Below, one piece after another: positions 1-7,720 of a stretch of 64,000 bases of DNA. Position numbers and translations under genes: made by a program. The stretch is from Desulfomarina profundi (GTDB lineage Bacteria > Desulfobacterota > Desulfobulbia > Desulfobulbales > Desulfocapsaceae): the NCBI RefSeq assembly GCF_019703855.1, contig NZ_AP024086.1, positions 2,624,501 to 2,688,500 on the forward strand. The letters are read 5' to 3'. Numbering within the stretch: position 1 is the first letter of the stretch; each line of letters begins with the position of its first letter. The notes under the pieces were generated by a model, which had not been told where the DNA came from, did not search any database, and was given only the letters and a program-made list of their open reading frames with translations.

Positions 1-7
1 AAACGGG

Positions 8-721
8 TCATGGCAGAAACAGGTATCCTACAGAACGAACTGTCTTGATGTAACGAGGATTGGCCGGATCATCCTTCAGCAGTTTTCGCAGGCGGGCTAT
101 ACGGATATCCACGGAACGGTCAAGACCGTCATATTCTATTCCGGATAAAGTTGACAGAATATCATCACGGCTCAAAATTGTTCCCGCATTGCTCGCAAGA
201 AGATAGAGCATTTCAAACTCCTGACTGCTGAGCGACAATGGCTTTCCACCGAGAAATGCATCCCGCGTTTTTGTGGATATATGCAGTTCACCGATGTCAA
301 AAGATTCCCTGGCTTCCGATTTCTGCCTGAATCGCCGCAGCAGATTCTGGATGCGGGCCAGCAATACCCTGGGTTTGACGGGTTTTATCACATAATCGTC
401 TGCCCCCAGTTCCAGGCCAAGGACCTGGTCAATATCCTCGTCCCTGGCGGTGAGCATCAGGATTGGATTTTTGTATTGCGGACGAACCTGCCGACAGACA
501 TCCATACCGTCAAGCCCCGGCAGCATAAGATCCAATATCACCAGGTCCGGCTGTTCCTCACAGATTCGTGGAACCGCTATATCACCACGTCCTTCAATAG
601 TAACAGTGAATGAGTGCTGCTCCATATACTCTTTGACAAGCTGAGCCAGACGGACATCATCTTCCACAAGTAAAAGAGTTGGTTTGTCACTCCTGTTGCC
701 AGGTGTATGCAATTCCTTCAT
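8..721 (-). CDS. OmpR-family response regulator, RstA-like
   Basis: DNA-binding response regulator of a two-component system. The receiver domain fills about residues 13-130, with the acidic pair Asp21-Asp22, the probable phosphoacceptor Asp64 (VILDLML) and the conserved Lys113 (YVIKPVKP). A winged-helix Trans_reg_C domain follows to residue 237. The receiver resembles RstA more than PhoB or OmpR (VTIEGRGD and LGLELGADDY stretches). I chose the ATG at 721; the frame stays open for 32 more codons upstream, but those residues look unlike the family. No sensor kinase is in the window; it may lie just beyond position 1. The upstream tandem site at 862-881 is copied ahead of the gene at 2160, suggesting autoregulation and a neighbouring target. 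Confidence 0.9.
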   Translation of the reverse strand: MKELHTPGNRSDKPTLLLVEDDVRLAQLVKEYMEQHSFTVTIEGRGDIAVPRICEEQPDLVILDLMLPGLDGMDVCRQVRPQYKNPILMLTARDEDIDQVLGLELGADDYVIKPVKPRVLLARIQNLLRRFRQKSEARESFDIGELHISTKTRDAFLGGKPLSLSSQEFEMLYLLASNAGTILSRDDILSTLSGIEYDGLDRSVDIRIARLRKLLKDDPANPRYIKTVRSVGYLFLP

Positions 722-861
722 TGGCAATTCCACATTACAGTTTTTGGGGTTGTGGCCGAAAAAACAGCCACATTTCCTGATGCTGATAAGCCATACTGAA
801 TTTTTATGGGTAAACAAAAATAAATCTTAATATAATCTCCCTGTATAAGTCCGTCAGTTTT

Positions 862-881
862 TTGTTATAGATTTGTATCAG
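862..881. promoter_or_regulatory. Candidate response-regulator site A (tandem half-sites)
   Basis: Two direct half-sites, TTGTTATAG at 862-870 and TTGTATCAG at 873-881, start 11 bp apart, about one helical turn. This is the usual geometry for OmpR-family regulators. It lies about 140 bp upstream of the response regulator start. A nearly identical block is at 1976-1995. Function is inferred from position, spacing and duplication. Confidence 0.45.
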
Positions 882-998
882 GATAAAGACCAAAAGTTAT
901 ATTTCTGAAACACTATCTAAATATCCAGCAAACAACAACAGTTCATTTCGAAAACCTTGAGCAGCAACGCAAGCAACAGTCTTAGCCCGCATTTTTCA

Positions 999-1097
999 TC
1001 AGTTCAGGCGGCGTCAGCTACAAAATTTTCAACAGTAAATAATAGTGGCCTATATTTACTGTTGAAATATTGCAGAAGATGGCGTCGCCTGGGCTGA
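999..1097. repeat. Long imperfect palindrome (MITE-like)
   Basis: The inner arms are perfect 15-mers (1027-1041 and 1053-1067, reading TTTCAACAGTAAATA and its complement) around an 11-base loop. The complementarity continues imperfectly outward to about 999 and 1097, where a tcag..cagg..cg block faces its complement. Total about 99 bp with no reading frame. It looks like a mobile palindromic intergenic repeat rather than a simple terminator. Together with the next repeat it fills the gene-free stretch 722-1204. Confidence 0.6.
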
Positions 1098-1104
1098 CCT
1101 TGGG

Positions 1105-1191
1105 TGAACATTGTGTCAATTTTGTTCGACTACTGATAGTTGGCTAATTATTTGTATTCTACAGCTCATCTCAAAATTGACACAATGTTCA
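1105..1191. repeat. Perfect 20-bp inverted repeat with 47-bp spacer
   Basis: The sequence at 1105-1124 is the exact reverse complement of 1172-1191 (right arm CAAAATTGACACAATGTTCA). The 47-bp spacer is AT-rich. It lies just past the stop of the lipoprotein gene (1205) and could be a transcription terminator or the ends of a very short non-autonomous element. The absence of a clear T-run next to the stem makes the element reading a little more likely. Confidence 0.6.
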
Positions 1192-1204
1192 TGAGAAATG
1201 CGGG

Positions 1205-1660
1205 TTAGTCTTGCAGTTCCCACTGACCTGCAGCATTTCTGCAGGCTGTGGTGTATGTTTTTTCTGTCCTGCCGTCAATGGTCGCAACAATTTCAGCCTC
1301 TCTGCAAAGTCTGTTTGGTGTACTGGCAGGCACGTATGCTGGCTGCGGGGTTACTTTGTAATAATTGCCGTTATCTGGGTTTTTCCAGGTGGTCGTATGT
1401 CCGGATTTTCCAAATTCATAGGCCTGATTCAGTTCCTGCCTGTCGTACTTGTCCATTTCGTTGCCAACAATATATCCAAGCATAGTACCAATAGCAGCAC
1501 CGATGAGAGTTGCTTCTTTGTCGCGACCGATCGCCTGACCAATGATAGCGCCAGTGGCTGCTCCCATCACGGCACCATTTTGGCCTTGGGAAAACTGGTC
1601 ACCGCAGGAACTGAGGCCAACAACAAGTAAAGGAAGAAGGATAAGAACTAATTTTTTCAT
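1205..1660 (-). CDS. Glycine-zipper outer-membrane lipoprotein (17 kDa antigen-like)
   Basis: Small lipoprotein of 151 residues. The N-terminus MKKLVLILLPLLVVGLSSCG is a lipoprotein signal with Cys19 as the likely lipidated residue. Residues about 30-70 form a glycine-zipper two-helix segment (GAVMGAATGAIIGQAIG, then GAAIGTMLGYIVGNEMD), as in the Rickettsia 17 kDa surface antigen family. The C-terminal half carries a paired-cysteine segment (NRLCREAEI, YTTACRNAAG). I chose the ATG at 1660 because CTGGAG precedes it and the signal peptide begins there; the longer frame runs through an intergenic repeat. Likely a periplasm-facing envelope protein of unknown specific role. Confidence 0.85.
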   Translation of the reverse strand: MKKLVLILLPLLVVGLSSCGDQFSQGQNGAVMGAATGAIIGQAIGRDKEATLIGAAIGTMLGYIVGNEMDKYDRQELNQAYEFGKSGHTTTWKNPDNGNYYKVTPQPAYVPASTPNRLCREAEIVATIDGRTEKTYTTACRNAAGQWELQD

Positions 1661-1688
1661 TTTTTTCTCCAGTGTGAATAATGATGAT

Positions 1689-1838
1689 CTCGTAAAAAGT
1701 CGTTCAACGTTCTCAGATGGACTCTGGAAAAACTTCGATATACAAGGCGTGGCGGTGTCGTGTAAGCGCAGGCGTACATATGGTACGTCGAGCATTACAC
1801 GATCACCCCACAACGCAGTAGATCGGAGTTTTTACGAG
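1689..1838. repeat. Palindromic intergenic repeat (MITE-like)
   Basis: Terminal arms CTCGTAAAAA (1689-1698) and its complement (1829-1838) enclose a second nested palindrome centred on CGTACATATGGTACG near 1777, itself flanked by CGTGTAA and TTACACG. The total is about 150 bp. The element sits directly upstream of the lipoprotein gene and creates a spurious N-terminal extension of that frame. It is likely one copy of a dispersed repeat family. Confidence 0.55.
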
Positions 1839-1975
1839 TCCATCAATAATGATTTTAAAGCATTACACCAACAGCAAATGGTGTCCGGTTAGACAAATAC
1901 AAAAAAACATATCCAGGTTCCTAACCGGACTATACTGAAAAATAGTGTGAATACAGATAAATGTCTGTCGACTTT

Positions 1976-1995
1976 TTGTTATAGATTTGTAACAG
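1976..1995. promoter_or_regulatory. Candidate response-regulator site B (tandem half-sites)
   Basis: TTGTTATAG at 1976-1984 and TTGTAACAG at 1987-1995, 11 bp apart start to start. The block is nearly identical to site A at 862-881, including flanking bases TTT before and GAT after. It lies about 165 bp ahead of the gene at 2160, the first of a rightward efflux-type set. A shared operator for the response regulator is the simplest reading. The rest of 1839-2159 holds no gene that I can support. Confidence 0.45.
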
Positions 1996-2159
1996 GATCA
2001 ACACGAATTGCTGCATTTCTCTAACATTTCCCCAACAGCCTTTCTCTTCTTTTCAGGCTATGGTTTTTCCATCTAGTGTCCGTCCAGAAATTGGATTTAT
2101 GGACAGACACTCCCTTGCCTTCAACCAACTTGACGTTCATTCTTCAGGAGACAGATATT

Positions 2160-3959
2160 ATGGTTATTTTCATAGCATTCATTTCAATCTTTACCTGCTT
2201 CTTTTTCCCAACAACCGGCATTTCTGCACCACCCCCGGCACAGTCAGGGGTGGTATCACAGGTGGATTACAGATCCATGCGCCAGAAAATTTCCCAACTC
2301 ATCGAAAAGCAAATGAAAGAAAACGACATTGTCGGACTGTCCATCGCGGTGGTTGATGGACAGAAGACCGTGTGGGCAGATGGTTTTGGCTGGGCAGACA
2401 GGAAAAACAAGATCCGGGCTGCTCCTGAAACTGTATACCGCGTAGGTTCTATTACCAAGTTGTTCACCGCAACGGCGGCAATGCAGCTCGCCGAACAGGG
2501 CAAGCTGGACATCGATCAACCACTGAAAAAGGTGCTGCCGCAGTTCAGTATGAAAAGTCGTTTTAAAAAAGCAGGCAACATAACGCCTCGCAATATCATG
2601 ACCCATCATTCCGGGCTACCGACGGACTACAACCGTGGCATGTGGGCGAAAGAGCCGGAAGACTTTACCCGGCTGGTTGATTTACTCAGAGATGAATACA
2701 CCGCCTATCCGCCTGATACGATATTCTGTTACTCCAATATCGGTATGACCCTGCTGGGCCACTCGATTCAGAAAGTAAGTGGTCAACCCTACAGCGAATT
2801 CATTGACCGGAAACTGCTCACTCCCCTGAAAATGTATAATTCTTATATTTTCAAAACATTACCGGATACTCCGCAATCATCAAAAGGGTATTCACATGAT
2901 GAAGAATCCACAATAATACCGCTGCGGGATCTTCCAGCCGGCGGGCTTAACAGTACGGTCCTTGACCTTGCCAATTTTACCAAAATGGTGTTTGCCGGCG
3001 GCAGGTTCGGCAGACAACAGATTATTCGGAAAGAGACTCTGGACAAGATGCTGCATTTTCAGGATGGTAACGCACCCTTCGACCTGGGACGCCAGATGGG
3101 ACTGGGCTGGTTTCTTGAACAGCAGAGTAATGAGAAACCGAACCTCAAGGCAATGCACGGAGGAGATACCTTCTTATTCCACTCCATGTTAATCACCCTT
3201 CCACGATACGAGCTGGCGGTCATTGTCCTGGCAAACTCAGAATCGTCAGCGAACAGTGTTCATGACATCGCTGAAGATGCTCTTGAAATGGCGCTGGAAA
3301 CAAAGACGGGAATCAAAAGAAAAGCAGCCGTAAAACTTTCTGATACTGAATTACCGACACGCCCTGAAGATTTAATCTCTTTTCCGGGATATTATTCAAC
3401 CGGGGACACTATTGTGCAGATTACCCGTGATGACGATCAGCTCAAACTCATAAGTGACGACGACACATTGAATCTGGTTTTGCGCGAGGATGGGCGATAT
3501 CATCTGCAATATAAACTGCTTGGGCTGTTTTCCATAGACGTGGATGGATTGGATGAACTCGCCATAACCCATACCAGAATAAAGGACCGGGAAGTACTGC
3601 TGGCCAGGTTCCATGGACAGAATATGTTTTTTGGTGAAAAAATCGTCCCCGGTCCCATTCCCGCATCCTGGAAATCGAGAACAGGAGTCTATAAAATGGT
3701 TCACCCGACATCAGGACTGATGTTTAACGACCTGCAATTAAAGCTTGAACATGGCTTTCTGGTACTCCAGTATACCATCAAACTCCCCTACCGGGAAGAA
3801 GCGGAGGAAAGCGGACAGATTACCCTTGAGACAGCAGGTGACCAGTTGGCCGTAATTCATGGTCTCGGACCCGGAACAGGTGATGTTGTCCGTGCAGTAT
3901 ACCGAAACGGCGAGGAGCTGTTATCCTGGTCCGGTTTCCTTTTCCACAGGGTTCAGTGA
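2160..3959 (+). CDS. Secreted serine hydrolase, beta-lactamase/peptidase S12 fold
   Basis: 599-residue protein of the class C beta-lactamase/penicillin-binding fold (peptidase S12 superfamily). It starts with a signal peptide (MVIFIAFISIFTCFFF, cleavage after GISA). The nucleophile motif SxxK is in VGSITKLFTA, the YxN motif in CYSNIGMTLLG, and the third motif is HGG in MHGGDTFLF. The last roughly 200 residues form a separate beta-rich domain. I chose the ATG at 2160, about ten bases after AGGAG; the frame could open earlier at 2076 but that adds no family-like sequence. It may act on peptides or esters in the periplasm; beta-lactam hydrolysis cannot be assumed. Confidence 0.85.
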   Translation: MVIFIAFISIFTCFFFPTTGISAPPPAQSGVVSQVDYRSMRQKISQLIEKQMKENDIVGLSIAVVDGQKTVWADGFGWADRKNKIRAAPETVYRVGSITKLFTATAAMQLAEQGKLDIDQPLKKVLPQFSMKSRFKKAGNITPRNIMTHHSGLPTDYNRGMWAKEPEDFTRLVDLLRDEYTAYPPDTIFCYSNIGMTLLGHSIQKVSGQPYSEFIDRKLLTPLKMYNSYIFKTLPDTPQSSKGYSHDEESTIIPLRDLPAGGLNSTVLDLANFTKMVFAGGRFGRQQIIRKETLDKMLHFQDGNAPFDLGRQMGLGWFLEQQSNEKPNLKAMHGGDTFLFHSMLITLPRYELAVIVLANSESSANSVHDIAEDALEMALETKTGIKRKAAVKLSDTELPTRPEDLISFPGYYSTGDTIVQITRDDDQLKLISDDDTLNLVLREDGRYHLQYKLLGLFSIDVDGLDELAITHTRIKDREVLLARFHGQNMFFGEKIVPGPIPASWKSRTGVYKMVHPTSGLMFNDLQLKLEHGFLVLQYTIKLPYREEAEESGQITLETAGDQLAVIHGLGPGTGDVVRAVYRNGEELLSWSGFLFHRVQ

Positions 3960-4228
3960 GTATCCCGGTCCCCGTATTGATAGACCTTTCTCCTTCAACC
4001 AGGGTATGACTGAAACCGCCAATCATATACTGTTTCCTCTGCTGATATGTCTTTATTGTACAGCCTGGTGGTTGATATCATAGACAATCCGGCGGACATC
4101 ATTCCCTATACTCTACTCTAACAATTCTCAACATTACTCAAACAGACATACACCGGAAAATCGGTCAATATTCACAAAACGATCGACAATACGGTCGAAT
4201 TACTAATCAAATACATTGGAGCTGTCAG

Positions 4229-5077
4229 GTGATGAAAAACAATCCGAAAACCACTTCCGACACTTTACAATCCAGCAGAGCGTATCTGCTTTTCCTTATC
4301 GTATTATTCATTCCCTTTTCCGCCTGTGCCGAGGAAATCAAAGAGCCACAGACAACCGGTGTTCTCCGCTCTTACACCATACTCGGCCTTCCTCTCCTGT
4401 CTATTGATGAAAGTCTGGTCATGGGGTTGGGCGTCGGCTTTTCAACAAACCCTTTCAAAGGTGTTAATGACAAGACAATGCCTTTTCCGGAAATCACATA
4501 CCAGAACGGTAATTTCACCTTGGACTTCAGCGGAATAGGATACACGGTTTATTCCAGTGAGGGGTGTGAAATCACTCTGCTTGGCTCGTGGCGCTCCGCC
4601 CCGTACGACAGCACTGACAGCTCCTATCTCAAGGGTATGGAGAATCGAAATTTCGTCATTGAAGGAGGAGCTTCACTCACCGGAGAGACACCAATCGGCA
4701 GCGTCGGAATCGTAGCAATGAGCGATGTGACAAACAATCACAATGGCCAATATGTAACCGTGCAGTATTCACTCCCCTTTGGCAGTGAATCATGGGGGAT
4801 TGAACCTGTTATCGGTGTCAACTGGGAGTCAAAAAAAATAATCGGATACTATTATGGAGTACGACACTCGGAGGTAAGAGATGACCGCGCTTTTTATGAT
4901 GGAAAATCCACCTTTACACCATTTATCGGACTGAATGGAGGATTGAAAATTTCTGATAATATTTACCTCCAGGGCGGTGTCAATTATGAATTCCTGGGCA
5001 ATGGAATCACAGAAAGTCCCCTGATTGATGACAAATATGTCCTGTCTGGCTCCCTGAGCTTAAGCTATTCTTTTTAA
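4229..5077 (+). CDS. MipA/OmpV family outer-membrane protein
   Basis: 282-residue predicted outer-membrane beta-barrel. A signal peptide occupies about residues 15-36 (AYLLFLIVLFIPFSACA). The mature part shows alternating-strand sequence and ends in the aromatic LSLSYSF typical of barrels recognised by BAM. The GVGFSTNPFKG, GVNWESKKI and GGVNYEFLGNG segments fit MipA/OmpV. Start may be GTG 4229 or ATG 4232; a GGAG lies about ten bases upstream. It sits eight bases before the TolC-type gene, so it is probably co-transcribed with the efflux genes. A role in envelope modification or drug tolerance is inferred from position. Confidence 0.8.
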   Translation: MMKNNPKTTSDTLQSSRAYLLFLIVLFIPFSACAEEIKEPQTTGVLRSYTILGLPLLSIDESLVMGLGVGFSTNPFKGVNDKTMPFPEITYQNGNFTLDFSGIGYTVYSSEGCEITLLGSWRSAPYDSTDSSYLKGMENRNFVIEGGASLTGETPIGSVGIVAMSDVTNNHNGQYVTVQYSLPFGSESWGIEPVIGVNWESKKIIGYYYGVRHSEVRDDRAFYDGKSTFTPFIGLNGGLKISDNIYLQGGVNYEFLGNGITESPLIDDKYVLSGSLSLSYSF

Positions 5078-5084
5078 TCTTCCC

Positions 5085-6521
5085 ATGGAGAGAAAACGGG
5101 TTAAATGGAATTCACCGGCAATAGAAGAGATAAGGGTTCTCTTCTATTGTCTGTTTATGTTGTTGGTTCTAACCGGATGTTCACCTCTATATAAATCTCA
5201 AACATACCTGCCGGAAGATGTTCCTGAGACCTGGCCGGGCAGTGTCGATATTGACAGGTTGCCTGTCACAAAAAACCTGCTGGATTTATTCGAGGAAAAG
5301 CAATTGAAAATACTGGTCAAAGAAGCACTCGACAACAATCCGGATCTCAGGGCCACGGCTCATCGACTGAGAGGTGCGAGTTTTCTGATACACGAAACAC
5401 GGTCAAAACTGTTACCTCATGTTAATGCCAGCTTTGCAGAGAGGCGTGACAACCAGGGGATAGATGGGCGCACCGGAAAACGTCGGCTCAGTCATACAGA
5501 CACACTCTCTCTTGGAATCAGTTGGGAAATAGATATATGGGGGAAACTGGCCGATGAATACAACGCATCAAAACAGGATATGGCAGCCAGAGAGCAACTC
5601 TATCTTCACGCAAGGGACGCGCTGGCGGCCAGAATCATCCAGACATGGATACATATCATCGGCCTGAAACGTTCTGTAACAATACAACAGGAGCGGCTGG
5701 CAGTTCTTGAGCATATCCAAAAACTCCTGACCAAACGTTACACTAGAGGCCTTGAGAATCCGGATGAAATATCCACGGCGACCAGCAGGGTCAAGATAGC
5801 CCAGGCCGATGTCAGCGCAGAGCAAACAGTTCTTCTTCGGGAAAAACGTGCAATGGAAATCCTGCTGGGAAGATATCCAAAAGGGATTTTGTCCTTCAGC
5901 GCCACCCTGCCTGAAGTGCAGCCTCCACCGGTTCATACACCGGCTGCTGTTCTCCTCAACCGACCAGATATCCAGGCAGCAATGGCAAAGGCGGAAGCAG
6001 CGCGCCTCCAAGCTGATTCCGCCGAAAAAGCGCGTCTGCCGGAGCTGAATCTTTCCGGACAGCTTTTCAGAGAAGCCGCGAGTCTTGGAAATCTCGGAAG
6101 TGCCACCAGTTACTGGAACATTGTCGGTTCGGTTTTACAGCCCATATTTGATGGTGGAAGATTACAAGCCATCGCCCGGGCGGGACACACTGAATTTCAG
6201 GCAGCACTGATGGATCTGCGCGGGGCGGTACTGCAGGCATTCAAGGAGGTGGCAGACGGTTTTGACGTTGAACAGGATTACAGGATACAGGTTCAGGCTC
6301 TTGAGGTGGCGGCCGCAGAGTCGGAAAAAAGCGCCCGATATTACACTGCCCGATACCGACAGGGACTGGACAGCATACAAAATCTTCTCATAGCCAGAGA
6401 ACAGGAGATGTCCGTAAAAAACAGATTGAACCAGGCAGTCACAGGACGCCTGAGTAACCGCGTTGATCTGGCGCTGGCTCTCGGGATCGGATTGACTGAC
6501 AACCGGAGTTCTATACAGTAA
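5085..6521 (+). CDS. TolC/NodT-family outer-membrane efflux lipoprotein
   Basis: 478-residue outer-membrane factor of a tripartite pump. The signal ends in a lipobox (LVLTGC, Cys at about residue 32), as in NodT/OprM proteins. Two tandem outer-membrane-efflux repeats follow, with long alanine- and glutamine-rich helices. The repeat boundary is near RPDIQAAMAKAEAARLQAD. Its stop overlaps the ATG of the adaptor gene by one base, so translation is coupled. The channel should connect to the adaptor and RND pump encoded next. Confidence 0.9.
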   Translation: MERKRVKWNSPAIEEIRVLFYCLFMLLVLTGCSPLYKSQTYLPEDVPETWPGSVDIDRLPVTKNLLDLFEEKQLKILVKEALDNNPDLRATAHRLRGASFLIHETRSKLLPHVNASFAERRDNQGIDGRTGKRRLSHTDTLSLGISWEIDIWGKLADEYNASKQDMAAREQLYLHARDALAARIIQTWIHIIGLKRSVTIQQERLAVLEHIQKLLTKRYTRGLENPDEISTATSRVKIAQADVSAEQTVLLREKRAMEILLGRYPKGILSFSATLPEVQPPPVHTPAAVLLNRPDIQAAMAKAEAARLQADSAEKARLPELNLSGQLFREAASLGNLGSATSYWNIVGSVLQPIFDGGRLQAIARAGHTEFQAALMDLRGAVLQAFKEVADGFDVEQDYRIQVQALEVAAAESEKSARYYTARYRQGLDSIQNLLIAREQEMSVKNRLNQAVTGRLSNRVDLALALGIGLTDNRSSIQ

Positions 6522-7720
6522 TGAGCCAAAAAAAAGATAAACAGACTGTTCTGCGGCGGCACAAAATGAAGAAGTGGATGGTTTTTGTGATCATGACAGC
6601 AATATGCATTCCTGCCGGGTTTGCCGCTTTTTACCTGAAACCGGATATTGACAAAGAGGTAAATGTCGAAGAACCCGCAGCAGGGGTAGAGATTGTTACC
6701 GTTCTCTCCGTTGAGCCGCAGGCCTGTGGTGCGAATATTTCAGCTTTTGGAGAAGTTGTTCCCCGCAGACGGATAACAGTTAAAAGTCAGGTCGAAGGCC
6801 AGGTGGTTTTCCTCTCTGATCGGCTGGAAACAGGAAGTCAGGTTAAAAAAGGAGAGTTGCTGGTACGTGTGGAACAAAGTGCCTTTCAACTGCAGGTGGC
6901 CGAAGCAGAGAACAGACTGGCTGTCGCCGGAATCAACCTGATGAAAGAAGAACGGGAGGCAAAGGACGCGCAGACCAACTGGAAACAATCAGGTTTACAG
7001 GGAGAGCCTGCCTCTCCCCTCGTCCTGCGCGTGCCCCAGCTTACAGCCGCACGCTCGGAAGTAAAAGCTGCACAGGCAGCACTGCAGTACGCCCGAACCA
7101 TGCTTTTGCATACGGAAATCCGTGCGCCATTTGATGCGGTAGTTGTCAGGCGGAATATTAACCAGGGTCAAGTTCTTTTTGCAGCGGACGAAATCGCCAC
7201 ACTTTTTGGAACGGAGAGTGTCGAAATAAGTATTCATCTTGACCCCGGCAGTTGGGATCTGCTGCCGAAAAACGTCCGGCAGGCAAAGGTTATGGTGTTT
7301 GATACGGGAAAACCTGCAGGCTGGCAGGCTGCTGTCGTTCGAAAAAGCTATCACCTGGATGGACAGTCACGCCTGCGTACTTTGATACTGCGGGTTGAAC
7401 ACCCCATGGACCTCACCCCTCCCCTGTTGCCGGGAACCTTCGTCAGAGCAGAAATCACGGGCAGGCAGGTCCCTCATCTGCTGAAAATTCCGCAATCCGC
7501 ACTGACAAAACAGGGACTTGTCTGGTTTGTGGACCAGGCAGACAAACTGCGAAAACACCATGTTGATCCTCTTTTCTACGACAACGGTTTCGCCTGTATT
7601 CCTGTACCGACAACAACAGGAAAAGGCCCATTACGGGTTGCGGTTTTTCCCAACTCAAGTTTTGTAGATGGTCTGGCCATCCAACCACTGCCGCAAAAGG
7701 AAAAATCCGATGCTAGATAA
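6521..7720 (+). CDS. RND efflux periplasmic adaptor (membrane fusion protein)
   Basis: 399-residue HlyD/AcrA-type adaptor. One N-terminal membrane anchor is at about residues 18-35. A lipoyl half (RITVKSQVEGQVVFLS), an alpha-helical hairpin, the second lipoyl half (TEIRAPFDAVVVRRNINQGQ) and a beta-barrel domain follow in the family order. The start at 6521 overlaps the previous stop; an in-frame ATG at 6566 is an alternative. It bridges the pump at 7710 and the outer-membrane factor at 5085. Confidence 0.9.
   Translation: MSQKKDKQTVLRRHKMKKWMVFVIMTAICIPAGFAAFYLKPDIDKEVNVEEPAAGVEIVTVLSVEPQACGANISAFGEVVPRRRITVKSQVEGQVVFLSDRLETGSQVKKGELLVRVEQSAFQLQVAEAENRLAVAGINLMKEEREAKDAQTNWKQSGLQGEPASPLVLRVPQLTAARSEVKAAQAALQYARTMLLHTEIRAPFDAVVVRRNINQGQVLFAADEIATLFGTESVEISIHLDPGSWDLLPKNVRQAKVMVFDTGKPAGWQAAVVRKSYHLDGQSRLRTLILRVEHPMDLTPPLLPGTFVRAEITGRQVPHLLKIPQSALTKQGLVWFVDQADKLRKHHVDPLFYDNGFACIPVPTTTGKGPLRVAVFPNSSFVDGLAIQPLPQKEKSDAR

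Noticed and set aside
4111-4146. CTCnAACA-like motifs at about 10-11 bp spacing before the MipA/OmpV gene, similar to 2019-2038
   Set aside because: Short, degenerate and in AT-rich sequence; not strong enough to list as an operator.
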